Positions 31,645 to 42,395 of a DNA stretch of 64,000 nucleotides are shown here, in pieces. Both the position numbers and the translations under genes were made by a program. The notes under the pieces are model-generated. The model saw only the letters and a program-made list of their open reading frames with translations, was not told where the DNA came from and did not search any database. The DNA comes from Trichobilharzia szidati (Eukaryota; Platyhelminthes; Trematoda; Strigeidida; Schistosomatidae): the NCBI GenBank assembly GCA_944472155.2, contig OX235275.1:29936865-30000864 (forward strand). Reading direction: 5' to 3'. Every line of letters begins with the position of its first letter. Within the stretch, counting starts at the first letter, position 1.

Positions 31645-32548
31645 ACAGAAGACAAGTAGTTCAGCGAAGAGTCTCTTTTCGGCGAATTCATTTTCATAGC
31701 TGTACAATCGCAAATATATATGGTTGTTTTGTATGTGTGTGTACATTAAATTTGTCAAACGAAATTACAATTATTAAGTTCAGGTGAATTAAGTGTTGAT
31801 ATAAGAGGGTATATATATCAGTTCACCTGTTGCTGTGGAGCCAGGTACATCGGTCGTTCAACGCGTATCCTATCAAAAAGGGTCAAAGAACACTATCCAG
31901 CGTGGCTGCAGAAAAGAAGTAATGGCTGCATAAGGAGTGCAATAATCGAACACCTCGTCAACACTGGTCATTCCATCTCAACAAACGCCTCCTTCAAAGT
32001 AATCTACAAAGTGAAGAACAACCTTCCAAAGACAGTGCGATTCCGTCTTCTTTGCATCGCGGAAGCCCTAGCCTATTAAGCTAGAGGGACCAGAACTGTG
32101 CATACAAAAGAGGATTATTCAACCACTTCTACTCCCATGGTAACAACTGTGTTGATCTGACTTAACTTTGTTTGTTTGTTTGATTTGACTTGACTTTTGT
32201 TTGTATGCTTATTTTTCTACTTAAAACCCTTGTGTAATTCCGTATATTTTGTTTCCATGTACACCCTGAGTACAACTCTTTCATTAAACTATTCATGTTA
32301 TTACGTAACTCTTCTTTAACAGTCGTTTGTGACAACTCATCACTTTTGTTACTACTGTCTTATATCAACATCCAACTCACCTGAACTTGCTAATTGTATT
32401 TTCGTTTGACAAATTTAATGTACACACACATACAAAACAACCATATATATTTGCGATTGTACAGCTATGAAAATGGATTCGCCGAAAAGAGACTCTTCGC
32501 TGAACTACTTGTCTTCTGTCTATTAATGTTCGAATGGGAATTTTTCAT
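31645..32548 (+). mobile_element. P10: compact Penelope-like element
   Basis: A 14-bp duplication, gaataattcagtag, at 31,631-31,644 and 32,549-32,562. Inverted arms of about 160 bp (31,645-31,807 and 32,358-32,518). Between them only the GIY-YIG domain remains (FTCCCGARYIGRSTRILSKR near 31,822-31,880; RLLCIAEALAY near 32,046-32,080). At about 0.9 kb this is the smallest fully bounded copy. The 3' tail ends gggaatttttcat, like P4. Confidence 0.9.
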
Positions 32549-32689
32549 GAATAATTCAGTAGTCTGTCAATTCATGATATATGAAGAGACCCTTCCAGCT
32601 AGTGTCATTGTGACAAATTGTCATTGCACATGACTTGATGCACCCCTCTAGTTCTCTCACTTCTTATTATAGCTGTTTTTTCTATTCCT

Positions 32690-32890
32690 TTGCATTTCGA
32701 GCACGAAATAAGGCCTGAGGCTTGAGCTTCGAAGTTTCAATGGCAGTGTTTTTTTTACGCGATGGAGTTGCTAGCCCACCGTCAGACTTTCGCTCTTTGC
32801 CGTGCATATCATTGGCTAATCAGTGTTAAGGATTGCGTCTACTCGAAATCGGACTCCGGACCACGTTCATGGTTAGCCCTAGAACATCAC
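32690..32890 (-). repeat. Family A SINE, minus, decayed
   Basis: Body gaagtttcaatggcagtgtt (32,730-32,749) and gttgctagcccaccgt, then a head remnant (accacgttcatggttagccc, 32,860-32,879) with a degraded B-box. Confidence 0.55.
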
Positions 32891-34229
32891 TAATGAGCAT
32901 TGGATTCTTTTTAAGTATTAGTTAGTAGGGATATTATTGATTTCGATTTGGATTTTATCACAAACCGACATCTTTGGTGGTGTTATAGGCGAGCACTTCT
33001 TAAGTGTTTCAAACTAAGAGGAAGCAGCTGTCTCATACTCCCCTGTGTACTGTGGGCTTGTGATGAAGTACTGTGAGAATTCACTTTGATAAACTATTAG
33101 CGCCTGATAAGTTTTCTGTCGTATTATAAGTTTCCAGACCATAGATGTTATGAATTTCCTGGAACAATTTGACCACCGAGTCAAACTGAATCATTATAAA
33201 TTATTTATTTTTAATAATTTATAATTTTCTGTTATTTGTTTAGAAAAATAAGCCATTTCATCTATAGATTCATCATATCAGATACATCGAATGAGGATGA
33301 CCACATATTCCTACCATAGGCTTTTCAACACAACCTTTATAAACTATAACTCTAACGTATCGTAAAACACGCATCGTGAAATATTTTAGTTTGTTTTGAT
33401 GAATTTATCACGGGGAAGAATGATTTTGTGTTCTCCCGGCTGTATTATTTTACTGCGAACCCTTCACTGTCTTTCTAGATAGCATCATCATCTGTAAGGT
33501 AGGTAGAATCAAGTACAAATTGAAATGAACAGGCCATTGTGGATGCCCTCTTCATCGTTGTATCCAAGATCATAAACTGACACTCAAAGGACACAACATG
33601 TATACATTCATACCAATTGACCTCAGAAAATGTATGAATCTTTGACAAGGGGAACGGAAAAAAATACCGAGAAAGTTTTAGAAGTGTCTGATTCAGATAA
33701 TAATCGAATTTATCAAAGAATAAAGAATAATTCAGACGATCTAAGGGTCAGATATCCGGTCAGAGAGAAGTTATTTTTCAGCTTACACTGGATACAATTC
33801 AATCACAGTAAAGATTTCTAGAATAGGCGGTCATCTTGGTAATTTGTCATGAGATACAGAAAGTTCCAGGTTTCAGAGATCATGCGTTCATCTGTATGTC
33901 TCAAATTCAAATGAATTCAATTGATTGACCACAATTTTTAGTGATTAAAAATGTCAATAACTGCATACATAGGTGTGGTGGAAAGTTGTAAGCACAACAA
34001 GTGTTAAGTGTTGAAGCGCCAGTGTCACATGAAGAAGAGAGTTAGTGTTCATGACATAGGTCTCCCAACTGTTAATTTCAATGACCAGTCTTCACTTCAA
34101 ATATCAGTTCCACTGGGATGCAGGTACAGACCCTACCTTTCAGTAGGTGTTAATTAACAAGAAACCCATATATAGGCCTTTCTGATAACTCCTATCAGCT
34201 GCCAAACACTGTTTATGATGATTGTCATC
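32891..34229. other. Spacer, no gene seen
   Basis: AT-rich. A weak family C-like piece lies near 33,000-33,050 (gtgtttcaaactaagaggaa). Otherwise unassigned. The ORF at 33,630-33,821 has no domain. Confidence 0.4.
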
Positions 34230-34690
34230 AAGTATTATTATTATTGTTCCCTTGGGTTCCTAGTGGAACATAGGGCTTCAACTGCACGCCTCCACTTGCT
34301 TCTGTCTCCTGTTGTACTTTTCAACTGCATCCATGTTAGTCCATACTGTTTCAACTCTTCTTCACACGATCTCCTCCATCTCACCCTTGGACGTCCCACT
34401 CACTGCTTCCATTTCGGGTTCCACTCGAGCACTGGCCTGACGCGCGATGTCACCAAACGGCCTCCCCAGCGAGTGTCCAATCCATCTCCACTCTCTCCGG
34501 CATATTTGTTGGGCGATTGGTTCTTGTTTTGTTTTTTCCCATAGTTTCTTGTTGGTGATTCTTTCCGGCGGCCATCTGATCTTCATTATAGAGCCAGCGA
34601 AGACAGTTGCTGATAAAGGTGTGCAACAAGCTGTTGGAAATATTCTTTGTGACCCGCCAAGTTTCTGATCCGTATAGCAAAGTAGATTGG
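34230..34690 (-). mobile_element. RTE-like LINE 3' end, minus
   Basis: The antisense copy of the 27,655-28,160 tail: (ATT)n at 34,234-34,243, gttcccttgggttcctagtg, then on the minus strand RRPFGDIARQASARVEP and YGSETWRVTKNISNSLLHTF near 34,610-34,680. Frameshifted between blocks. Confidence 0.8.
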
Positions 34691-35863
34691 TCCTAATTAA
34701 GAATACCTGTTGTAACACAATCCATAAGCAATTATTTATCTCTCATCTATATAAAAAAATTCGAAAAATCATGCATGAATTGTATTTCTAATATGAGTTT
34801 CTGAAAATCACTCAATTCAGTAAAATATATCTTTCCAGTCAGACTGAAGTAATATAATATATACAATGGATGGCAGTTTTGCTTCTCTGTCACTTAGCTC
34901 GTCAATGGTGTATGTGAAATGACTCAGGTCAGAGATGAAACCAGCTGTCTGGTGTGTTTAAATCCCTTATGTCTAGCTAGTAAGCAATCATATAGTTGAC
35001 CTGAACTGTTTCCAAATATTCATACAACCTACAACAGCTTACATCATCACTGAATATTCCATCTGGTCTATTTTATTTACACCTACATATAAACGTTTGA
35101 CAGCTGCTGTCTACTCATACATTTTGCTACGGTTGCTCTAGAGTTTCAAACAAATGTCGTTGTCTAAGATCAAGTCTTGCTGCGGACACTATCATCATTC
35201 GAAATTGATACAAATATGTTCACATGATGAGCCCAAAAGTGAACGAAACACAAGTCACTGATTTCACCGTTAACATCTATCAAATAAATAACAATTCCAT
35301 CTTCTACTTGTCCATTCTTTTTTATGTGTTTGTTAATATATATATGCCTTGATCATTGTGCTATGGATGATAACTGAGCTGTGAATACTTCTTACAAAAA
35401 AAAATGGACTGCTATCATCTGATTAGCAACTAATACTGAAAGAGCGAAGTGAACTACTCAGTTCTTCAACTTGACAAGCTGCTTGATATTTATCTTTTAT
35501 TTCTAAAGAATTAAGAAATCAGCATCATGGAAACTTACTTGATTCATTGTATATACAACTTTCACAATTGTTATAATTTACCGACTGTTTTAGAATGTTA
35601 AATAAAAAAAATAAACGGATTAATTGTCATAAAACAGGCAGTTTATTTCCAACCCCTGTATACCTTAAAAGTTTTTTCTTTTAATTTGAATATATTAAGT
35701 TGAGAGAAAGAAAGAGAAGGGGACAGAAAGTGGGAGAAGTCAAACAATTATTCTGTCATTCTATCTACACTAGCCTAACTCATCCTTAGGATGGCAGTTT
35801 CTTTCAGCTCAATTTTCTCGATAACATCTTACATCTCACATCTTATATTTGTTGTGACTGGAA
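34691..35863. other. Spacer, no gene seen
   Basis: Unassigned AT-rich DNA. Confidence 0.4.
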
Positions 35864-35876
35864 TTTTCAGATTTAT

Positions 35877-36915
35877 TAAAAAGACAATTGCAGCGAAGAA
35901 AATTTTCTTTTCGACGAAGTCATCATCTAGGCTGTACATTCGTGTATTTATATCAAATGGATGGGAAAGGTCCAGAATAATTTCTGCAAATCTCTTAGGA
36001 AAACATACTTCGCCGCGAGCCTACGACTGACGTTTTCTTGCAAGAAACTGTTCAGCCAGAATGTGAAAGACAAGCCGTTGCATTGGGCCACCTCAACGTG
36101 CATATACTAGTTTACTTGCTCTTGTGGAGCTGAGTACATCGGCCGTACCATGCGCCGACTTGGAAAACGCGCTCGCGAACACTACCCAGCTTGGCTAGTA
36201 AAAGGAGACCGAAAACGTGTATACAGTTCAGTGACAGAACATCTGGTCAACTCAGGACATCCAGCGCCTTTCGAAAAATCCTTCAAAGTAATATACAAGA
36301 TTCAATCAAACCTATCAAAGGGAGTCAAATCTAGACATCTGGGCATAGCTGAGGCGTTAGCTATCCAAAAACTCAAACCCACGCTTTGTATCCAAAAGAA
36401 TTACGTCCAACCCCTCTCCCTGCTATGGCTATCATAAACAGGTAAAAATTTTTTTAGTAATGACAATCTCATCGCCTTTCTTATCTAAACTTCCTGTTTA
36501 TTCATGTTATTCTAAGTTTTTCTGAATCCCTGTCTACACTACCATATTTTCATATCCACACTTCCTGTTTATTTTGTCATTTTACTATTCCTACATATTT
36601 AATCCCTGATTGCATAAACAATTATTCATCATATTAGTTTTTTATCCAAACATCCTGTATATTTTGTTATTTCTACATTTCTAACCCCCAATTGCACAAT
36701 GTCAATCTTCTTAGTCACTGTAATGCTACTTTGTTCGAGTTTTATCCGTCCCCCTGTTTATTATGGCATTCTAATTCCTAATTGTAATTTTTATTAATTT
36801 GACCCTTAACCGGAAATTATTCTGGAACTTTCCCATTCATTTGATATAAATACACAAATGTACAGCCTAGATGATGACTTCGTCGAAAAGAAAATTTTCT
36901 TCGCTGCAATTGTCT
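35877..36915 (+). mobile_element. P12: Penelope-like element, TSD and inverted arms
   Basis: A perfect 13-bp duplication, ttttcagatttat, at 35,864-35,876 and 36,916-36,928. Inverted arms of about 105 bp (35,880-35,990 and 36,815-36,914). 36,150-36,437 encodes the second half of the GIY-YIG domain (RRLGKRAREHYPAWLVKGDR) and GIAEALAIQKLKPTLCIQKN. Just upstream, CSCGAEYIGR is read with one frame change. The lone terminus at 58,975-59,085 is from the same subfamily. Confidence 0.9.
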
Positions 36916-36928
36916 TTTTCAGATTTAT

Positions 36929-37554
36929 CTGGATGTCAAAGGGACTAAAGCATAAACTGCAGAGAGAGAGAGATCAACTTTGATATCATCTAATACAGGA
37001 ATAACTCACTTGGAAAACGTTGGGCGAGAAGAAGATGAAAAAGGCAAGTCAGCATGGCAACAAATGTTTTTTAACCCACCCCCTACCCCCAGCTAAAATT
37101 ATCAAATATATATGGAATAAGTAGTTTTTTAACGGTATACTGATGGCAAGTAGCTAGTCAGTTTTATTAAATTTTGATTTGCAAAATTTAGCTTGGTGAT
37201 TTTCAAATGACTCTAATGTGATGTAAAAAAAATTCGGTATCCATCTCTAATGTAATTTAGACGTATAAGGATAATATGCCATGAAGATTTATACTTCAGT
37301 TTGAAATGTTTCCTTTGCAGTATCTGTCTGTAGCATTCTTGGCCGATGAGAATTTAGCCATATTCTTAGTGCGATAATTATATCATTCATTTCCAAGGAT
37401 TTGATTGGTTACAGGATTTCATCATTCATTATTCAGTAAAGAATTTGTATTTCAGTGTGTGTTCTACACTGATTGGTTTCATCGTAGATTTAGTCATGAA
37501 CGGATATCTGAATATAAATCTCCAGATCCTAAATGGATTACTATTATTATTATT
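36929..37554. other. Spacer, no gene seen
   Basis: Unassigned, AT-rich. Confidence 0.4.
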
Positions 37555-37930
37555 ATTTAATATTATTCCCTTGGGTTCCAAGTGGGAAATAGGGCTTCAA
37601 CAGCACATCTCCCCATTGTTCTATTTTCTGCTATCCTCTTCAGCTGGGTCCACGATTACCCATAATCTCTCATATCCTCCTCCCTACACGTTCTGCTTCA
37701 TATCACCCATGAAGTGACGTCCATGTCGTCGCTTCCCATTTAGATATCACTCGAGGGCATAGGCGTGATGTAATTCGACAGCCTCACACACCCATCTCCA
37801 TTCTCCCCCCTACATATTTATTGACCGATAGGCTCTTTCTTGGTTGGTTTGTTCCACTGGAGAGTTTCTTGTTGCTTATTCTTTCTGGACGATTGGCCAT
37901 TTTATCTTCATTATGCAGGTGAGTTTGCCA
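37555..37930 (-). mobile_element. RTE-like LINE 3' end, minus, decayed
   Basis: (ATT)n at 37,543-37,566, gttccaagtgggaaataggg at 37,575-37,594, then the reverse complement of the C-terminal domain. Frames broken. Confidence 0.65.
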
Positions 37931-38404
37931 AAAATGGATATAGAAGTGAGAAGTCATGCCTACGTGTACCATGTCAGTGTAAAGTTGATGCAATCCCTCT
38001 TGAATCATCTAATTACAATACTGATACTTATTTGAACATTTTAACTAACTTTGTAATTATTACCTGTTATTCTCCTAGACTGTGTATTATTGTTCTGACA
38101 TTTGCATATCATATCATATGCGGACTTGATTTTTTATTTTATCTTTGTTCCTATTTATTCCCTAATTTTTTTAAATGCTTTTCTTTATGATAGTGTGATG
38201 ATAGTTAATAGTGTGTTGTATAACGTTCATTCTGAACTTGGACTCTCTTGGGGGAATAGTTTGGGGCATGAATCTTGAGGACAGAGTTTTGAATTCCACC
38301 TTATTGAGAATATTCTACTGGATTCTGAGATACTTTTAACAACAGTTGCATCTTGGTTAACTAATTTTTTTCTAGCATTGTTTTTTTAGGTATTTTGTTC
38401 GATT
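37931..38404. other. Spacer, no gene seen
   Basis: Unassigned, AT-rich. Confidence 0.4.
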
Positions 38405-38610
38405 TGTTGGAGGACTTCATCATGAGCTGACATCAGTTAGAGAACCATTGGAAAACCAACCAGGGAGTACTGGATAGCTGTCTCATCAGACTAGTTTGGG
38501 ACACTTCATCAGTACGAACCCACCACCAGGATTCGAGCCCAGGACCTTCTGGTTGCAAGGCTAGCGAACTCGTAGACCATTAAGCTACTGGGACCCACCT
38601 GATCCAATGG
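38405..38610 (-). repeat. Family C SINE, minus, near full length
   Basis: gttggaggacttcatcatga (38,408-38,427), a mutated hammerhead region (38,465-38,515, core running as CUGAUGAAGUG with the GAAA changed to GAGA) and the tRNA-like head complement gattcgagcccaggaccttc (38,530-38,549) through cactgggaccc. Confidence 0.65.
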
Positions 38611-38824
38611 TCAGCCTATGAATTCTGACTTCTACCAATTCATCATATAGCGCGACCAATTCGTAATGTTTTAGTTGATGAGTTATTGCCTCATCTTCAA
38701 CCTGCTACACCCTACTAGTCATGGCTTCCTATTAGAACCCCAGGTAACCCTGCCTGAATAGGGCCAGTCGCTAGTGAGCGTTAGATTAATTTTCAAGTAT
38801 TGGTTTTGTTGGGATTTTTTGTTT

Positions 38825-38935
38825 GATTTGTTGGAGGATTTCATCATGAGCTAACATCAGTTAAAACACCACTGGAAAATCAGCGGGCAGTACCGGACAG
38901 CTGTTTCTACAGCGCTAGTTTTGTATTCGAATATT
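38825..38935 (-). repeat. Family C SINE, tail fragment
   Basis: gttggaggatttcatcatga then taacatcagttaaaacacca and a truncated hammerhead region ending near ctagttttg. Head missing. Confidence 0.55.
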
Positions 38936-39164
38936 ATACAGCCTGTATAGCTGACCAACGACATTGTTGAGGCAATTTCTACTTTTTTAATGCTAGTATT
39001 GTTGTTGAATAGATCCTCATATAGATCTATCTACGAATAATCGTCTTTTTTGCTGGCATCGGATAATTTTGTGTGACTGTACATGTGTCCCAAGGAAGTG
39101 ATGATCAGCTATACATTAGGACTCAGAGATCGCTCCTGTGTATGTTCAGACTACAACGAGTTGG

Positions 39165-40500
39165 TTTCGGTCGTTACACACACCATCAAATTCATCGGCA
39201 TTATATGATCGCCTAAATGAGATCCATCCAAATATCAAATTCACCATGGAATATGAACATAAAAATGAGTTCAATTTCCTGGATCTAAATGAAAAAGAAC
39301 AAACGGAGGCATGATCGAAAAGTCTATCTATAGACAAAAGAAACCTGGACTGGACAATATCTTCACTGTAACTGCTTTTGTCCCATAAGCTATAAACATG
39401 GATTAGTGAGGACTTTTTACGGTAGATTCAGGAAGCTATGTTCACCAAACAAGGTCTAAGAAGAACTAGATTTCATCGAGAAATGCCTGGGGGAAAATGG
39501 ATACCCTAAGGGATTTATACAGAAGTATAGCAGAGAAAAAGATAAGAAGGAAAAGCATCCAACTGTAGAAAAGAAAAAAATGTTTATTTGTCTCCCATTC
39601 AAAGGAGATGCAGTGTCACAAAAGATTGACAGAAGACTGAAAGGAGCAATAAATAGAAGCTTCCCAGCAGCAAAACTCATAACAGTTCACCACTCCTTCT
39701 ATAATCCACTCAAAACTGGATAAATACCCTGCTGATGTCACCTCCAACTGCGTTTATGAATTTACGTGCACTTGCGGGAGCAAGTACATTGGAAGGACAG
39801 AAAGAAGGGCTTCTATCCGGTTTTCTGAACATATTCCAAGAAACCTATGCCTGAAAGGAAGCAAATATTCTCAGAGTGCAATTACCAGACATATTGTTGA
39901 TACCGGACATCTCGTAGAGATTTCTAAGTCCTTCAAAATATTAAATAGACAAAGGACAGCAAATTTACTACGATTTGCCGAAGCGATCGCAATCAAACGA
40001 TTTAAACCAGACTTATGCATACAGAAAGAGAGTGTGATTAACCTCTCACTCCCTTGGTAACTGAATTTTGATTTTGATTACAATAATTAGTCATCTAATT
40101 CAGTGATCTCAACTCACTGAACAAATCTTAATCTCATAAACTGTAATCGCCTTTGTTTTTTGTTGGAGTTGCTATGTGAACCTACAAGCTAACACTGTTT
40201 CTGTTAATCAATTTTTTCTATTTTCTGTCTTACCCCTACCTCCTCTTTTCAACTTTAAAAGCGTATAAATTGATGATGAAAACTTAAACTAAAAATTGTA
40301 ATGCTTTCATTTTGGATGCGTCAATTTTATCTCTTCTCTACTACCACTCAAACATTAAAGTATGTTATTATCATTTATATAACCATTGTAATTTCAGGTA
40401 GTCTGCAGCTGATGAGAACCTGTGAAATAGAATGATATCATTTTACACTGCGAAAATTTCGTCTTCCTTTCTTTATCCAAATTCATAATGTTCAAATAGC
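39165..40500 (+). mobile_element. P11: Penelope-like element, P9 subfamily
   Basis: Matches P9 from the RT end (YDRLNEIHPNIKFTMEYE at about 39,208-39,262) through the linker, GIY-YIG region (GSKYIGRTERRASIRFSEHI, about 39,778-39,835) and 3' end (cagctgatgagaacctgtga, 40,410-40,429). No 5' inverted arm and no clear duplication. Coding is more eroded than in P9. Confidence 0.8.
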
Positions 40501-41063
40501 TTTCGGTTTGTTGAATAAAAATATTTAAAATAGAAACAAATTCAGTTTTTATAAAGTATATTTTCTCAGTCTTATACTGGTATTATGTTTATATATATAT
40601 TGATGATTTATTACTCATAATAAAGTTAACAAGAATTATAGATAATATTGACAATTGAACAGAATTTAAATAATAAGAATAATTACGCGGTAAAACTAAA
40701 TTTATACAAAATCTGCATGCATCTATCCATTCGTCATGCAGATAGTCAACTACTTAACACTTGAACATTATTGTTGTTGTTTAAATGTGCGAAATTTATC
40801 GTCAGTGTTGACTTGTCAAATTACTAGTAATCTTACAAAATGCATACAGTTAAAGATTAACTAGGTCCTAAAAATAATAATAATATAAGGAGGAAACACA
40901 AATACAAGAGAAACACAAATATCAGTGTATCATAATCAACAAAGAAGATATCTACCTTGTTAGGTGACATATTTGTTCCCTCAACCCCCTCTCTCACCCT
41001 CCTTGCTGTATATTTGTAAACATATATTTACTGGCTTAATTACTAAAGAAAAAAATAGGGTAT
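40501..41063 (-). other. Region 3' of the Irx stop codon
   Basis: AT-rich, no repeat recognised, so it may include the Irx 3' UTR. An AATAAA on the minus strand lies at 40,607-40,612, about 450 bases past the stop. Whether it is used cannot be told from the sequence. Confidence 0.4.
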
Positions 41064-42395
41064 TCAACAAAAGTTCGATTGTAAATAGTTTGTGTTCAAC
41101 ATGATATTATCAATAAATGGCTTTGTTCTTAAAAACGTGGCACAATCTGTAGACGGTGTATAATTATCCGAATGTTCATGATGCTGACGGTGCTGATCAG
41201 AGAGTAATGTACTGTTGTGTGGTGGTGAATGGAAGTTGGAGCGTTGAGAGATAGACACATTGGCATTATTGGAACAATCTGAATGTAGTGTACTTAAATA
41301 GTGAACAGGCGAGTTGGATAGTTCACGCTGTTTCATTGAAGAATTCAGTGCTACATCGAAATCACTATTTGATGAATTAAACGATTTCATGACAAAATCA
41401 CCTCCATCCGAATGAGTTCGACCTGTAGGATATAACATTGAGGTAGTAGATTTATGAAATTGAGAGTTTACTGTTCTGTCGTCATTACTGACAGAAGTAG
41501 TACTAGTAGTAGTAGTAGTAGTATTAGCTGGAGTAGTGAGATTATCCGTTTTAAAAGGAAAGTATTTGTTAACTGTGCAAAAATCATGCATTGAATTAAA
41601 ATAACCTGGCGTTTGACTGATAGTTGTCGGAGGAATATGACTAATACCAGCGAATTGATTATTCGGTAGATTGACATATTGTGGGAAGGTTTGTGAAGAA
41701 GATGTAAGATGTGAATTCAACTGATTGCCAGCATGATTAAATGGTAAGTCTTCAGATCTGAATTGATCATATTTTCCAGAATTTTCTGAAAAATCAGAAC
41801 TTAAACTGTTTGAGAAAATATTTGAATAGTTTCTTGTTTGTTGTTCATACGATGAGATATCTTTGTGAATATGAGACATAAAAGATGAATGAGGTAGGTG
41901 ATTATAATGAGATATGCTTAGCTCATTTTGTTCAAATTCCTTACGCCTATACAATGTATCACTGATATCATTACCGATAGCTTCCTCCCCCTCCTCCTCG
42001 CCTTCCTGCTCCTCTGCGTCATCTTCATCGAAGTCGCCATTTTCGTCATCATCTTCATTATCATTATCATCCTCATCTGTCAGACGATCATCGTTTGTCT
42101 CATCATCTCCAATAGAAGTTGTCCGTCTATCATCATATCCATCTCCATCATCTGTCTCCAATCGGTTACGATTTTTTCCTTTGGTGTTGTCATCGCTGTG
42201 AATCCTTTTCAGTGAATCTATTTGTTCATCTGTTGATTTTGCAGTATTAGTACAATTTATACCTGATTCATTTGATGAATTAGGATTTGTTGGACTTTTT
42301 TGCTCCATACTTCCACTACCAGTTGATTTCGGTGGCCAAATCATTTTATTCTCCTTTTTCAAACGTCTTCTAGCATTTGCAAACCAAGTAGATAC
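41064..42395 (-). CDS. irx: Irx exon: end of homeodomain, acidic region, C-terminus
   Basis: Acceptor ctctag precedes GTA (Val) at 42,395. It starts [20 protein letters not shown] (helix 3, with I where most Irx proteins have T), then a Ser/Asn stretch, an acidic block at 41,970-42,130 ([20 protein letters not shown]), and long Ser/Asn/Thr-rich sequence with a poly-Thr run (41,505-41,530). It ends in SNFC and a stop at 41,064. Confidence 0.93.
   Translation of the reverse strand, partial: VSTWFANARRRLKKENKMIWPPKSTGSGSMEQKSPTNPNSSNESGINCTNTAKSTDEQIDSLKRIHSDDNTKGKNRNRLETDDGDGYDDRRTTSIGDDETNDDRLTDEDDNDNEDDDENGDFDEDDAEEQEGEEEGEEAIGNDISDTLYRRKEFEQNELSISHYNHLPHSSFMSHIHKDISSYEQQTRNYSNIFSNSLSSDFSENSGKYDQFRSEDLPFNHAGNQLNSHLTSSSQTFPQYVNLPNNQFAGISHIPPTTISQTPGYFNSMHDFCTVNKYFPFKTDNLTTPANTTTTTTSTTSVSNDDRTVNSQFHKSTTSMLYPTGRTHSDGGDFVMKSFNSSNSDFDVALNSSMKQRELSNSPVHYLSTLHSDCSNNANVSISQRSNFHSPPHNSTLLSDQHRQHHEHSDNYTPSTDCATFLRTKPFIDNIMLNTNYLQSNFC

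Noticed and set aside
41914..42215. Plus-strand ORFs rich in Ser or Ile
   Set aside because: They are antisense frames of the acidic repeat in the Irx exon.
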